A stretch of 64,000 bases of DNA from Erinaceus europaeus (Eukaryota > Chordata > Mammalia > Eulipotyphla > Erinaceidae): NCBI RefSeq assembly GCF_950295315.1, contig NW_026647284.1:1-64000 (forward strand), given 5' to 3'. The position numbers and the translations under genes are program-made. Below the pieces are notes generated by a model, which ran no database searches, was not told the origin of the DNA, and saw only the letters and a program-made list of their open reading frames with translations. Below are positions 51,713-63,670 of the stretch, in pieces. Every line of letters starts with the position of its first letter. Positions within the stretch are counted from its first letter, which is position 1.

Positions 51713-51772
51713 GCCTCCAGGGTTACCACTGAGGCTCAGTGCCTGCATTATAAATCCACTGCTCCTGGAGGC
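51713..51772 (-). mobile_element. Solitary 60-nt module next to A/T and CT microsatellites
   Basis: gcctccagg...cctggaggc ends with exactly 60 nt between them, as in Type 1 tails. What follows is T-rich and (CCTT)n (51783-51875), not a Type 1 body. Confidence 0.8.
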
Positions 51773-51879
51773 TGGTTTTTTTTCCCTTTTTTTTTTATTA
51801 TTATAAAAATATAATAATATTTCCTTCCTTCCTTCCTCCCTCCCTCCCTCCCTTCCTTTCTTAGTTTCTTTCTTTCTTT

Positions 51880-52050
51880 TTGCTCTTATGATAGCGACAA
51901 AGAGAAACAGGGAGAAAGACACCTGTACCTCTGCTATCTGTGAAGTTTTCCTTCTGCAGATGGGAATGACAGGCTTGAACCCGGGTCCTTACACATGATG
52001 CCATTTGCTTGCTACCAGGTACACAACCACCAAACCTCGCTCCTTTTTTT
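51880..52050 (-). mobile_element. Type 2-like SINE, diverged
   Basis: Minus strand: 'gaggtttggtggttgtgtac' head, B box 'acccgggttcaagcctgtca', 'aggtgtctttctccctgttt', 'tgtcgctatcataagagc'. It probably belongs with the module at 51713 as one old composite. Confidence 0.65.
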
Positions 52051-52235
52051 TTTTTTTTTTTTTAAAGAGCACTACTTGAAAATTTGGGAAAAATCAATGG
52101 TAGCAACAGACCTCATTCAGAATACAAGATAAATCTATGGCAATACTCAGCTCCCAGAAGAACACAATAGTCCCTTTTACATTTTAACATTTCATCCATT
52201 TCAGTGGTGAACAATCTGTACAAAAATGCAAAGAT

Positions 52236-52584
52236 GGGGGTTGGGCGGTAGCGCAGCGGGTTAAGCGCACATGGCGCAAAGTTCAAGGACTCAGAGGAGG
52301 ATCCCGGTTCGAGCCCCCGGCTCCCCACCTGCAGGAGGGTGGCTTCACAGGCGTTGAAGCAGGTCTGCAGGTGTCTCTCTTTCTCTCCCCCTCTCTGTCT
52401 TCCCCTCCTCTCTCAATTTCTCTCTGTCCTATCCAACAACAACAACAGCAATGTTAACAACAATAATGATGACAGCAAGGGCAACAAAGCGGGGGGGGGG
52501 GGGAATGGCCTCCAGGAGCAGTGGATTGGTAGTGCAGGCACTGAGCCCCAGCAATAACCCTGGAAGTTAAAAAAAAAAAAAAAA
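52236..52584 (+). mobile_element. Type 1 SINE with tail module
   Basis: ggggttgggcggtagcgcag head, B box 'cccggttcgagcccccggct', CT-rich body, AACAACAACAACAGCAATG tail, a 14-nt G run, module at 52508-52565, A tail. 'gcaaagat' flanks both sides. Confidence 0.95.
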
Positions 52585-52929
52585 GCAAAGATATTAAGTA
52601 CACTGAACTAGACCTCCAAAAGGAAGCCTAAAATGGAGATACAAATTTGGAATTTTTGGAATATGACTGTTATTTAGAATCATGAGGAAAAATGAGGAGG
52701 TCACTTGCAGAGAAAGTATGTGAAAAATGAAAATAGGGCCTAGTCAAAGTTGAAGAACTCAAACTTTTAGGAACCAAATGAAAAAAATCAGAAAACCAGA
52801 CTGAACAAAATTATATGAGGGACCAGGGAGTAGGGCTCCCTGTTTCTCTATTTTAATGGGAATTATATAGCTTATTCTGTAAGGAAAAAAAAAGATGTAG
52901 AGTTTAGTACAGAGATAGGATAATCAAAG

Positions 52930-53082
52930 GAACTAAGGTTCTTGAGGGATAAAGAATAGGGAAGCTTCCAATGGAGGGGGTGGGATATGACACTCTGGTG
53001 GCGGGAATTGTATGAATTGTACCCCTCTTGTCCTACAATCTTGCCGTGTCATTATTAAATCACTAATAAAATTTTAAAAAGA
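52930..53082 (+). mobile_element. Family X 3' end
   Basis: 'gggtgggatatgacactctg', 'gtggcgggaattgtatgaat', 'acccctcttgtcctacaatc', 'taaatcactaataaaatttt'. The upstream limit is unclear; 52600-52930 may belong to it. Confidence 0.65.
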
Positions 53083-53297
53083 AGTTGAAAAATAAGAAAA
53101 CACACAAAATAAGAAGCAAAGGTCTAGACAGGAAAAAAAAAAAAAAAGAAAGAAAAGAAAAAGATGAAGGGGAAGCAGCTCAGCCTTTGAGCCGGGCTGT
53201 GGGGAACAGACAAGACAGTGGTACCAACAAACATCTACTGATTGTTTACAATGTGCCATGCCCTGCATCAAGTGTGTTCACTTGTTTCGTCATCAAA

Positions 53298-53545
53298 ACA
53301 TTTTTATTTATTTATTTTCTCTTTTGATGCCCTTGTTGTTTCATTGTTGTTGTTACTGATGTCGTCATTGTTGGATAGGACAGAGAGAAATGGAAAGAGG
53401 ATGGGGAAGACAGAGACGGGCAGTGAAAGATAGACAGACACCTGCAGACCTGCTTCACCTCCTGTAAAGCGACTCCCCTGCATCTTTACGCTGGTCTTTG
53501 CACTTTGCACCTTGTGCACTTAACCCGCTGCGCTACCGCCTGCCT
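53298..53545 (-). mobile_element. Type 1 SINE lacking its B box
   Basis: Minus strand: 'ggcaggcggtagcgcagcgg' head and 'accagcgtaaagatgcaggg': the B-box segment is missing. CT-rich body, 'aacaatgacgacatcagtaa', A/T tail. Confidence 0.9.
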
Positions 53546-53828
53546 GTTTTGTTTTGTTTTGACTTGAGCACACCTCAGCTGGGGCAGCTGGTGGTGCTAG
53601 AGTTCAAAACTAGCAGCTCTTGTATCTGTCCTACTTCTGTGCAATCTCCCAACCCTCTAAGAAATGTCTGAAGTAGGTACATTGTATCAATCCTATTAAA
53701 CAGACAAGGAAGTCCTGGCAAAAATCACAACTGGTAGGAAGCCTGCTTTACACTATCAGTCACCTGATATGTACACTGATGAACGTCAGCCACATTGGTT
53801 TGAGGAAGATAAAAAAGTTTTTTCATCA

Positions 53829-54062
53829 GCATAGGGTTCCTGGTTCCGGCCACCCACTCCCTACCTGTGGGGGAGTCGATTCACAGGCGGTGAAGCAAGT
53901 CTGTAGGTGTCTGTATTTTCTCTCCCCTTCTTTGTCTTCCCCTCCTCTCTCCATTGCTCTCTGTCCTATCCAGCAATGATGACATCAAGAACAACAACAA
54001 TAGTAACTACAACAACAATAAAAAAACAAGGGCAACAAAAGGGAAAATAAATAAATAAAAAG
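53829..54062 (+). mobile_element. Type 1 SINE, 5'-truncated
   Basis: It begins at the B-box region ('cctggttccggccacccact'), then 'gaagcaagtctgtaggtgtc', CT-rich body, ACAACAACAATAGTAACTAC tail, (AAAT)n. Confidence 0.92.
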
Positions 54063-54412
54063 AAACACACCACAGCCATTAAAAATCTGAGTGATGATTA
54101 TATGCAAATCTTAAGGACATTAGTTTTTTTCTTCTTATAAAACATAAATATAAAAATATTTTATATACTCATTATAAAGTGATTTCCTCCCATTAAAACC
54201 TCAGTGAAGTCTAATGTTTACAATAAGTTAAATGTTTACTGATTCTTAAGCTCAATTTCATGCCCCTACTTAAATTAAAAGCTAGTGGGACTTAACCAAT
54301 TCTGCAAACTAAAGTGATACCGTCAAACCCTTTTCTGGATTACAATTTTAAACATATGCTGCTCTAGATAGCTAGCTTTATGTTAGAGTTTGCTATTTGT
54401 TTCATCATTTCT

Positions 54413-54636
54413 TTTTTTTTTTTTTTACTTCTTTATTGGGGAATTAATGCTTTACATTCAACGGTAAATACAATAGTTTGTACATGCATAACATTCCCCA
54501 GTTTCCCATATAACAATACAACCCCCACTAGGTCCTCTGTCATCCTTCATGGACCTGTATTCTCCCCACCCACCCACCCCAGAGTCTTTTACTTTGGTGC
54601 GATACGCCAATTCCAGTTCAGGTTCTACTTGTGTAT
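54413..54636 (-). mobile_element. 5'-truncated L1 3' UTR, bounded by TSD
   Basis: Minus strand: 'gaactggaattggcgtatcg', GGGGTGGGTGGGTGGGG, 'ttatgcatgtacaaactatt', 'attccccaataaagaagtaa', A tail. The 14-mer gtttcatcatttct is exactly duplicated at 54399-54412 and 54637-54650. Confidence 0.96.
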
Positions 54637-54961
54637 GTTTCATCATTTCTAATTCAAATGATAATTCTTTCCACAACAAACCTTTAGGATCAGGATTCAT
54701 TCAGATTTTCTACAATCATTTTGATGTTTCACCCATTCCCAATGATCTTTACTTGTGCTATATTTGAAATTACATAATGAACGACTGACCTTCATTTTGT
54801 AAATAGAAGAAAGCTACATTTCCTAACTAGTATCAGGTTATTATTCACTGACTTCCATGTAACAGAATACAATATTAGGAGCATATTAGAGACAACTCTT
54901 AGCCAAGACATATGTATGTATAAATACTTGTTTTTTTTTCTTGTGTCATGTCTTTCAAATG

Positions 54962-55151
54962 CCTTACGTATTATTTGTTGGATAAAGACATAGAGAAATC
55001 AAGAGGGGAGGGGGAAAGAGAGAGTGAGAGAGACAAAGAGACACCAGCAGCCCTGCTTCCCTACTCATGAAGCTCCTCCCCTGCAGGTGTGTACAGGGGC
55101 TTGTGCATAGTATCATGTGTGCTAAACGAGGTGTGCCATCATCTAGCCCCT
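54962..55151 (-). mobile_element. Type 2 SINE, internally deleted
   Basis: Minus strand: 'ggggctagatgatggcacac' head, 'acacctgcaggggaggagct' after a lost B box, CT-rich body, 'tctttatccaacaaataata'. Confidence 0.82.
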
Positions 55152-55331
55152 GGTGTCAAATAATAATTAAAGAACACTTTGACTTCAACACCCCCGGAGA
55201 TGGTCTTGCCTGAAGACTTAATGCTTGCATGCATGAGTCTTCTAGTTTACAGCCTGATCACTCCTGCATCTGTCAGAATGAAACTCTAGTGTCTGACTCT
55301 CTCTCTTTATTAGATTTAAAAAAAAAAATCC

Positions 55332-55695
55332 AGGGGTCAGGAGGTAGCACAGCGGGTTAAGCGCACGTGGTGCAAAGCACAAGGACAGGCGTGAGGATTC
55401 TGGTTCCAGCCCCTGGCTCCCGACTTGCAGGGGAGTCGCTTCACAGGTGGTGAAGCAGGTCTGCAAGTGTCTATCTTTCTCTCCCCCTCTCTGCCTTCCC
55501 CTCCTCTCTCCATTTCTCTCTGTCCTATCCAACAACGAATGACATCAACAACAACAATAATAACTACAACAAGGCCACAACAACAAGGGCAACAAAGGGG
55601 GGGGGGAATGGCCTCCAGGAGCAGTGGATTCATGGTGTAGGCACTGAGCCCCAGCAATAACCCTGGAGGCAAAAAATAAAATAAAATAAAAATAA
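55332..55695 (+). mobile_element. Type 1 SINE with tail module
   Basis: aggggtcaggaggtagcaca head, B box 'ctggttccagcccctggctc', CT-rich body, ACAACAACAATAATAACTAC tail, module at 55611-55670 (exactly 60 nt), AAATAAAATAAAAT end. Confidence 0.95.
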
Positions 55696-55699
55696 AAAA

Positions 55700-56165
55700 T
55701 CCTAGAATAGTTAGGATTGAATAGGAAGCACTATAAAAGTCAGTTTAAACAGAAATCAGTTATGTTAAATTTAATATAGTAGTTTTAAAAGCTAGAGCTT
55801 CTGTTATTTAATATATTTGCTAAAAAAATATGCTACTGCTAAGATATAAAATAGACTGCTAAACCTTAGGAGAGAACCTTGGCTGTGGAACTGATTCTGG
55901 AAATAGCAGTTAGTCTATCTCATTTTCTTGCTTTAAGAGAAGATGAGATAAACTTAAAAGCCCATGGACTGAATCAGAAGAAAGGAATGAAACAAACAAT
56001 TTATCTTTACTCATATCTCCCCAGGGACATATAAGCCAAATTAAGTTGAGTTCTAGTTAAGGTTTCTAATTAGCTTTCTCAGTCATGGACGTCCTTTAAT
56101 CTAAGGAAACTCTGACTCCTCTCTCCCCAAAAAACCAACACATTTTCAGTTCAAGTCTCAAAAGT
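55700..56165. other. Intergenic stretch, nothing recognised
   Basis: No SINE, L1 or coding potential seen. Confidence 0.4.
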
Positions 56166-56170
56166 CCATG

Positions 56171-56171
56171 G

Positions 56172-56212
<41 letters not shown>

Positions 56213-56440
56213 ACACACACACACACCACACACACACACACACACACCACACACACCACACACACACCACACACACACACCACACACACACCACACACAC
56301 ACACACACACACACCACACCACACACACACCACACACACACACACACACCACACCACACACACACACCACACACACACCACACACACACACCACACACAC
56401 CACACACACACACACACCACACACACACACCACACACACA

Positions 56441-56471
<31 letters not shown>

Positions 56472-56545
56472 CCACACACACCACACACACACACACACAC
56501 CACACACACACACACACCACACACACACACACCACACACACCACA

Positions 56546-56599
<54 letters not shown>

Positions 56600-56650
56600 A
56601 CCACACACACATACACACACACACACACCACACACCACACGCACCACACA
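56171..56650 (+). repeat. (CA)n array interrupted by CCACAC units, about 480 bp
   Basis: Runs of ACACAC of varying length are separated by single extra C bases (ACACCACAC). The array is far longer than an ordinary dinucleotide microsatellite and almost free of other bases. Long apparent reading frames across it are low-complexity artefacts. Confidence 0.97.
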
Positions 56651-56807
56651 CGGCTTATATAGAGTTCTGTAGACACTAGCTTCATAAACATTGAGAACTG
56701 TATTGCATTCACCCAACTAAGTCATAACAGGATCACCTACCCAAGTAATTGCACTCTGAGTGGGCAGGTCTAACATGATAAACACATTTTAAAAATAAAG
56801 TTTTTGA

Positions 56808-57020
56808 GGCAGCTGGGTGGTGCCACACTCAACTGAGAATACACACATTACCATACACAAGGACCTGGGTTCAAGGCCCTGGCCCCCACCTGCAGGAGGA
56901 AGCTTCACAAGTGGTGAAGCAGTGCTGCAGGTGTCTGTATTGCTCTTACCCTCTCTATCTCCCCCTTCCATCATAGTTTATCTGTCTCTATCTAATAAAT
57001 GAATAAATAAAGTATTTAAA
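56808..57020 (+). mobile_element. Type 2 SINE
   Basis: 'aggcagctgggtggtgccac' head, B box 'ctgggttcaaggccctggcc', CT-rich body, 'tgtctctatctaataaatga' tail. Confidence 0.93.
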
Positions 57021-57036
57021 AAAAATAAACTTTCTA

Positions 57037-57255
57037 GGGGATGGGACAGTAGCAGGCTTTTTTGAGCACACATGTCTCCATGTGCAAAGACCCAGGTTCA
57101 AGTCCCTTGTCCCCACCTGCAGGGGGAAAGCTTCATGAGTAGTGGAGCAGAGAGGGCTGCAGGTGTCTCTCTTTCTCTCTCCCTCTCTACCTACCCTTTC
57201 CCTTTGGATTTCTTTCTGTCTCTATCAAATAAATAAATAAAATACTAAAAAAAGA
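57037..57255 (+). mobile_element. Type 2 SINE
   Basis: 'aggggatgggacagtagcag' head, B box 'ccaggttcaagtcccttgtc', CT-rich body, 'tctctatcaaataaataaat' tail. It is a near neighbour of the preceding copy in the same orientation. Confidence 0.92.
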
Positions 57256-57312
57256 TAACAAACTTTTTAGGTCATCATACTGAAATATACATCTCTTTAA
57301 AAAAATCTCTCT

Positions 57313-57465
57313 CAGTGGTCCGGGAAGTGGCACAGTGGATAAAGCATTGGATTCTCAAGCATGAGGTCCAGAGTTCAATCCCCGACAGCACATGTATCCG
57401 AGTGATGTCTGGTTCTTTCTCTCTCTCTCCTTCTATATTCATGAATAAATAAATAAAATCTTTTT
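57313..57465 (+). mobile_element. Type 3 SINE, bounded by TSD
   Basis: ggtccgggaagtggcacagt head, B box 'cagagttcaatccccgacag', CT run, 'catgaataaataaataaaat'. aaaaatctctct is duplicated at 57301-57312 and 57466-57477. Confidence 0.96.
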
Positions 57466-57479
57466 AAAAATCTCTCTTT

Positions 57480-58160
57480 TTATTCAATGCATTATAAGTA
57501 ACAATAGTGACATTTCCAAAAAAGTGGTAGACTGGGCTTTGTAGTCACTATTTTACAAGAACTCAAAAGCCCACATTTACTCAGCTTCTCTCCTTATCTG
57601 ATACTCTTTGGGTGCCAGACTTTTAACATATCCAACAGAGGGTGGGAGGGAGATGAGAAAGCAGGAAACTGACTTTGCATTGTATTACTTACAGTGGAAA
57701 ACCTTGACAAAATAGTCTAGTGCTGAGGGAAATTATGGAAACTGCTGTTCAGCACTAGTGTTTGAATTGTGTGCCTATACACTCCCTTCTCTTACTGCTC
57801 TATGTGATATAGACCTGCCTGCCTCCTGAATGAAATACACAATGCTTTAGACAGAGCCTGTGGTGTCTGCACATCACATAAGCTGCAGTCAGTCTGTGTC
57901 TGATTGATTGCAGAAAAATTGCAGATTTAGTCTCAGAAGTCTACCGGGGACTCAGCCAGTTTTTCAGCTCCTCAGCGCCATTCTGTATAAAACAGCACAG
58001 TTGGAGATCTGTTTCGGGTACTCTGTAGTCACACTCTATTCATAAGAAGTAAGACTGAATTTGAGGAAGGAAGAAGAGCGGGACACATGAAATGATCACC
58101 AAAAGATGGAAGAGGCTGTGAATTCTCAGAAAACCCCGTGATGGTCAGGGTTTTACAGCC
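57480..58160. other. Intergenic sequence before the L1; nothing recognised
   Basis: No SINE or gene seen. The last 250 bp could be upstream L1 5' UTR if the direct repeat at 58161 is not the true boundary. Confidence 0.4.
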
Positions 58161-58180
58161 CTAGAGTAATGCCAATAGTA
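58161..58180 (+). repeat. 20-bp direct repeat, left copy (possible L1 TSD)
   Basis: ctagagtaatgccaatagta occurs here and at 63935-63954. Confidence 0.8.
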
Positions 58181-58813
58181 CGAGCAGCAGATCGCTTTCT
58201 ATCCTCTCCTCTCCTCTCCTCTCCTGGATCAACTAGGAATACCAAAGGAGACCACCCGGACCGAAACAAGACAGGACTAGAATGACCACAGAAACCCAGT
58301 AAATCACCCGTGAGTACAAACACGCGTGGCTGGTGACAGAGAGGAGAGAGGGGCCTAAGTAGAGATTAAGTGACTGCTAACAGTTCAACAGTTTGTCAGT
58401 GGAGACACCACCTCCAGTCTGCTCCACCAACAAGGGGACAGCTGAAGGGAGGAAGGGACTCCCCAGAGACTCACCAAGTACAACTCTGAGTCTCCATTGC
58501 TACTACCCTCAGAATCTGGAGCAGCAACAGGGAGGGACACCAGGGCACAGAGATCTAACCGGGAAACTCAGGAGAAGACCTATACCTCGGTGGCATAGCT
58601 GAAGGGCTGTGAAAGTCTCTTTGCATAACCACTGGATTATCTCTGCCACACCCTGCTTTATCTCTTGGTCAGGAGTCATTGATTAAGCCAAGAAGCCTAT
58701 TGATAGTTTAAAAGCCCTCAGGCTACCATAGCCTACAGGGGAAAAAAAAAAAAAAGGCTTTTACACCACTGAACTCCAACTCAGGGATTGAAAAAACTGT
58801 TAACTTATATAAA

Positions 58814-59788
58814 ATGGTTAAAACAACAAGAAAAAATAATGGAGACTCGAACCAGGACAAGAGTCCAGCTAAAAGTCCTCCAGAGGGCGAAGCACAAAAC
58901 AACGAGTTCAACATCCAAACATTAGCTAAGGAAATAATAACAGGAGTGAGTAAAGAATTTGAAAAAATTGTAATCAGAAATGCAGGAACAACAAATGAGA
59001 ATATGGAAGAAAATTCTAATAATCTCATGGTTATTAGAGAGCTGAAAGCTGAAATTGCTGAGCTAAGAAGGCAACTAGCTGAACAAGCTAAAACAGTATC
59101 AGAGCAGGGCAACAAAAGAGATGAACTCCAGAAAGCAGTAGAGGGCAGAGAGAATAGAATCAATGAGGCTGAAGACAGAATTAGCAAGATTGAAGATGAA
59201 TTAGAGACAACTAAAAAAGAAGTAAGAGATCTCAAAAAGAGATTAAGAGATGCTGAAAACAACAACAGAGTCCTATGGGATGACTTCAAAAGAAACAATA
59301 TACGCATTATTGGCTTACCAGAGGAAGAAAGAGAAGGGGAGGAAGAAAGCGTTCTCCAGGCCATAATAGCTGAAAATTTCTCTAGTCTAGACAACACCAA
59401 AGACATAAAGATTCAAGAAGCCCAGAGGGTCCCAAACAGAATTAACCCAGATCTAAAGACACCAAGACATGTCATACTTAGATTGGAAAGGAATAAGGAT
59501 AAAGAAAGGATTCTCAAGGCTGCAAGAGAAAAACAAAGAGTCACCTACAAAGGAAAACCCATAAGATTAGCAGCAGACTTCTCCATACAAACACTACAGG
59601 CCAGAAGAGAATGGCAAGATATCTATCGAGTGCTCAATGAGAAAGGCTTTCAGCCAAGAATACTATATCCTGCTAGATTGTCATTCAGACTAGATGGAAG
59701 CATCAAAACCTTCTCAGACAAGCAACAGTTGAAGGAAGCAACCATCACCAAGCCTGCCTTGAAAGAAGTTCTGAAAGGTTTCCTATAA
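58814..59788 (+). CDS. L1 ORF1 protein (RNA-binding chaperone)
   Basis: This 324-residue open frame has the normal ORF1p layout. There is a basic, polar N-terminus (MVKTTRKNN), a heptad-rich coiled coil at about 72-150 (trimerisation), an RRM-like domain from about 161 (NNIRIIGLPEEE) to about 250, and a C-terminal domain with the conserved 'LYPARLSF' stretch near the end. ORF1p coats L1 RNA in the ribonucleoprotein and acts as a nucleic-acid chaperone; that is family knowledge. No stop or frameshift is present. The start gives the standard N-terminus and is the first ATG of the frame after an A run. Confidence 0.95.
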   Translation: MVKTTRKNNGDSNQDKSPAKSPPEGEAQNNEFNIQTLAKEIITGVSKEFEKIVIRNAGTTNENMEENSNNLMVIRELKAEIAELRRQLAEQAKTVSEQGNKRDELQKAVEGRENRINEAEDRISKIEDELETTKKEVRDLKKRLRDAENNNRVLWDDFKRNNIRIIGLPEEEREGEEESVLQAIIAENFSSLDNTKDIKIQEAQRVPNRINPDLKTPRHVILRLERNKDKERILKAAREKQRVTYKGKPIRLAADFSIQTLQARREWQDIYRVLNEKGFQPRILYPARLSFRLDGSIKTFSDKQQLKEATITKPALKEVLKGFL

Positions 59789-59844
59789 ACAACCAGACCA
59801 CCACAAATAGAACATATATCAAAACACTCTAAAACTCTACAAGA

Positions 59845-62800
59845 ATGGCGTTAAAATATCTTCAATCTTTGATATCAATAAATGTCAATGGCCTGAATTC
59901 ACCTATTAAAAGACACAGAGTAGGAAGATGGATCAGAAAACACAACCCAACAATATGTTGTCTACAGGAAACTCACCTAACACAACAAGACAAACACAGA
60001 CTTAAAGTGAAAGGATGGAAAACTATCATTCAAGCCAATGGCCCACAAAAAAGGTCAGGAACAGCTATTCTCATATCTGACATGATAGACTTTAAAATAG
60101 ATAAGATTAAAAAAGATAGGAATGGACACTACTTAATGCTCAGAGGATCAGTCAATCAAGAGGACTTAACAATTATTAATATCTATGCACCCAATGAGAA
60201 TCCATCTAAATACATCAAACTTCTACTGAAAGAGCTACAGCAATATATTAACAGTAACACAATCATAGTAGGGGACTTCAACACCCCACTCTCTCAACTT
60301 GACAGATCATCCAGGAAGAAAATCAGTAAAGACATAAGGGAGCTAAATGAAGAGATAGATAAACTAGAACTATTGGACATTTTCAGAGTCATTCATCCCA
60401 AGAAACTGGAATACACATTTTACTCAAATCCACATGGATCATTCTCAAGGATAGACCATATGTTAGGCCACAAAGACAGCATCAGCCTATTCAAGAGCAC
60501 TGAAATCATCCCAAGCATCTTCTCAGACCACAGTGGAATTAAACTAACACTTAACAATCAACAAAAGATTAGTAACAGTGCCAAAATGTGGAAGCTCAAC
60601 AGTACACTTCTTAACAACTTCTGGGTCAAAGAGGAAATCAAGGAAGAAATCAAAATGTTTCGAGAGTTCAATGAAAATGAAGACACAAGCTATCAAAATA
60701 TTTGGGACACAGCTAAAGCAGTCCTAAGAGGGAAGTTCATAGCTATACAAGCACACATTAGGAAACAAGAAAAGGCACAAATAAACAGCCTGATTGCACA
60801 TCTTAAAGACCTAGAAGAAGAACAACAAAGGAATCCTAAAGCAACCAGAAGGACAGAAATTACTAAAGTTAGGGTAGAAATAAATAACATTGAGAATAGG
60901 AAAACCATACAAAAGATCAATGAAAGCAAATGTTGGTTCTTCGAAAGAGTAAACAAAATCGACAAAACTTTAGCCAGACTCACAAAACAAAAAAGGGAGA
61001 AGACCCAAATAAATCGGATAGTAAATGAAAGAGGAGATATCACAACAGACACCGCAGAAATTCAACATATCATGCGAGGCTTCTATGAACAACTATATGC
61101 CACCAAGTTAGAGAACCTGGAAGAAATGAATGATTTCCTAGATACCTACCAACTTCCAAAACTAAGTAAAGAGGAAGTGGATAACATGAACAGGCCCATC
61201 ACAGCTAATGAAATTGAAACAGTTATCAAAAATCTTCCCAAAAATAAAAGTCCTGGACCAGATGGTTTTACAAATGAATTCTACAAAACTTTCAAAGAAG
61301 AACTAATACCTCTACTTTTAAAAGTCTTCCAGAAGATTGAAGACACTGGAATACTCCCTTCCAGCTTCTATGAAGCCAACATCACCCTGATACCAAAAGC
61401 AGACAGGGACATAACCAAAAAAGAAAACTACAGACCAATATCTCTGATGAACATAGATGCGAAAATATTGAACAAAATTCTAGCCAACCGGATACAGCAG
61501 TATATCAAAAAAATTGTTCATCATGACCAAGTGGGGTTTATCCCAGGCATGCAAGGTTGGTTTAATATACGTAAATCAATCAATGTGATCCACCACATCA
61601 ACAAAAGCAAGACCAAAAACCACATGGTCATATCAATAGATGCAGAGAAAGCCTTTGACAAAATACAACATCCCTTTATGATCAAAACACTACAAAAAAT
61701 AGGAATAGATGGAAAATTCCTGAAGATAGTGGAGTCTATATATAGCAAACCTACAGCCAACATCATACTCAATGGTGAAAAACTGGAAGCATTTCCCCTC
61801 AGATCAGGTACTAGACAGGGCTGCCCACTATCACCATTACTATTCAACATAGTGCTGGAAGTTCTTGCCATAGCAATCAGGCAGGAGCAAGGAATTAAAG
61901 GAATACAGATTGGAAGAGAAGAAGTCAAACTCTCCTTATTTGTAGATGACATGATAGTATACATGGAAAAACCTAAGGAATCTAGCAAGAAGCTTTTGGA
62001 AATCATCAGGCAATACAGTAATGTGTCAGGCTATAAAATTAACATTCAAAAGTCAGTGGCATTCCTCTATGCAAACACTAAGTTAGAAGAAATTGAAATC
62101 CAGAAATCAGTTCCTTTTTCTATAGCAACAAAAACAATAAAATATCTAGGAATAAACCTAACCAAAGAAGTGAAAGACTTGTATACTGAAAATTATGAGT
62201 CACTACTCAAAGAAATTGAAAAAGACACAAAGAAGTGGAAAGATATTCCATGCTCATGGGTTGGAAGAATTAACATCATCAAAATGAATATATTACCCAG
62301 AGCCATCTACAAATTTAATGCTATCCCCATCAAGATCCCAAGCACATTTTTTTAGGAGAATAGAACAAATGCTACAAATGTTTATCTGGAACCAGAAAAG
62401 ACCTAGAATTGCCAAAACAATCTTGAGAAAAAAGAACAGAACCGGAGGCATCACACTGCCAGATCTCAAACTATATTACAGGGCCATTGTCATCAAAACT
62501 GCTTGGTACTGGAACATGAACAGACACACTGACCAGTGGAATAGAATTGAGAGCCCAGAAATGAGGCCCCACACGTATGGACATCTAATCTTTGACAAAG
62601 GGGCCCAGACTATTACATGGGGAAAGCAGAGTCTCTTCAACAAATGGTGTTGGAAATAATGGGTTGAAACATGCAGAAGAATGAAGCTGAATCACTGTAT
62701 TTCACCAAATACAAAAGTAAATTCCAAGTGGATCAAGGACTTGGATGTTAGACCAGAAACTATCAGATACTTAGAGGAAAATATTGGCAGAACTTTTTTC

Positions 62801-63670
62801 CGCATAAATTTTAAAGACATTTTCAATGAAACGAATCCAATTACAAGGAAGACTAAGGCAAGTATAAACCTATGGGACTACATCAAATTAAAAAGCTTCT
62901 TCACAGCAAAAGAAACCACTACCCAAATCAAGAGACCCCTCACAGAATGGGAGAAGATCTTTACATGCCATACATCAGATAAGAGTTTAATAACCAACAT
63001 ATATAAAGAGCTTACCAGACTCAACAACAAGACAACAAATAACCCCATCCAAAAATGGGGGGAGGAATTGGACAGAATATTCACCACAGAAGAGATCCAA
63101 AAGGCCGAGAAACACATGAAAAAATGCTCCAAGTCTCTGATTGTCAGAGAAATGCAAATCAAGACAACAATGAGATATCACTTCACTCCTGTGAGAATGT
63201 CACACATCAGAAAAGGTAACAGCAGCAAATGCTGGAGAGGGTGTGGGGTCAAAGGAACCCTCCTGCACTGCTGGTGGGAATGTCAATGGGTCCAACCTCT
63301 GTGGAGAACAGTCTGGAGAACTCTCAGAAGGCTAGAAATGGACCTACCCTATGACCCTGCAATTCCCCTCCTGGGGATATATCCTAAGGAACCCAACACA
63401 TCCATCCAAAAAGATCTGTGTACACATATGTTCTTGGCAGCACAATTTGTAATAGCCAAAACCTGGAAGCAACCCAGGTGTCCAACAATAGATGAGTGGC
63501 TTACCAAGTTGTGGTATATATACACAATGGAATACTACTCAGCTGTAAAAAATGGTGACTTCACCGTTTTCAGCCGATCTTGGATGGACCTTGAAAAAAT
63601 CATGTTGAGTGAAATAAGTCAGAAACAGAAGGATGAATATAGGATGATCTCACTCTCAGGCCGAAGTTGA
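59845..63670 (+). pseudogene. L1 ORF2 (endonuclease-reverse transcriptase), disabled by a frameshift and a stop
   Basis: The first 836 codons are open (59845-62355). The N-terminal APE-type endonuclease keeps its residues: Asn14, Glu42 (QETHL), Asp144/Asn146 (GDFN), Asp204 (RIDHM) and Asp228/His229 (SDH). The reverse transcriptase keeps its blocks, including '[10 protein letters not shown]' and '[18 protein letters not shown]'. Its catalytic box reads FVDD (residues 699-702, codon 700 at 61942) where most mammalian L1 have FADD. A run of seven T at about 62347-62353 carries one extra base and shifts the frame. Further on, TAA at 62657-62659 interrupts the resumed frame. The last part (62681-63670) includes the Cys-rich motif CWRGCG...LLHCWWEC (about 63230-63290). 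As it stands no full-length ORF2p can be made. Confidence 0.95.

Noticed and set aside
56096..56712. Open stretches of 165-184 codons (Cys-Val or Thr-His repeats)
   Set aside because: These are translations of the CA array in every frame; no coding meaning.
40750..58160. A second host gene (e.g. DUSP19, the expected upstream neighbour)
   Set aside because: I searched by eye for exon-like conserved peptides with splice sites and found none. In human, as I remember, the neighbour starts about 40 kb away, beyond this window.
58723..59406. 227-codon minus-strand frame over L1 ORF1, and similar ones over ORF2
   Set aside because: They are antisense shadows of A-rich L1 coding sequence without known domains.
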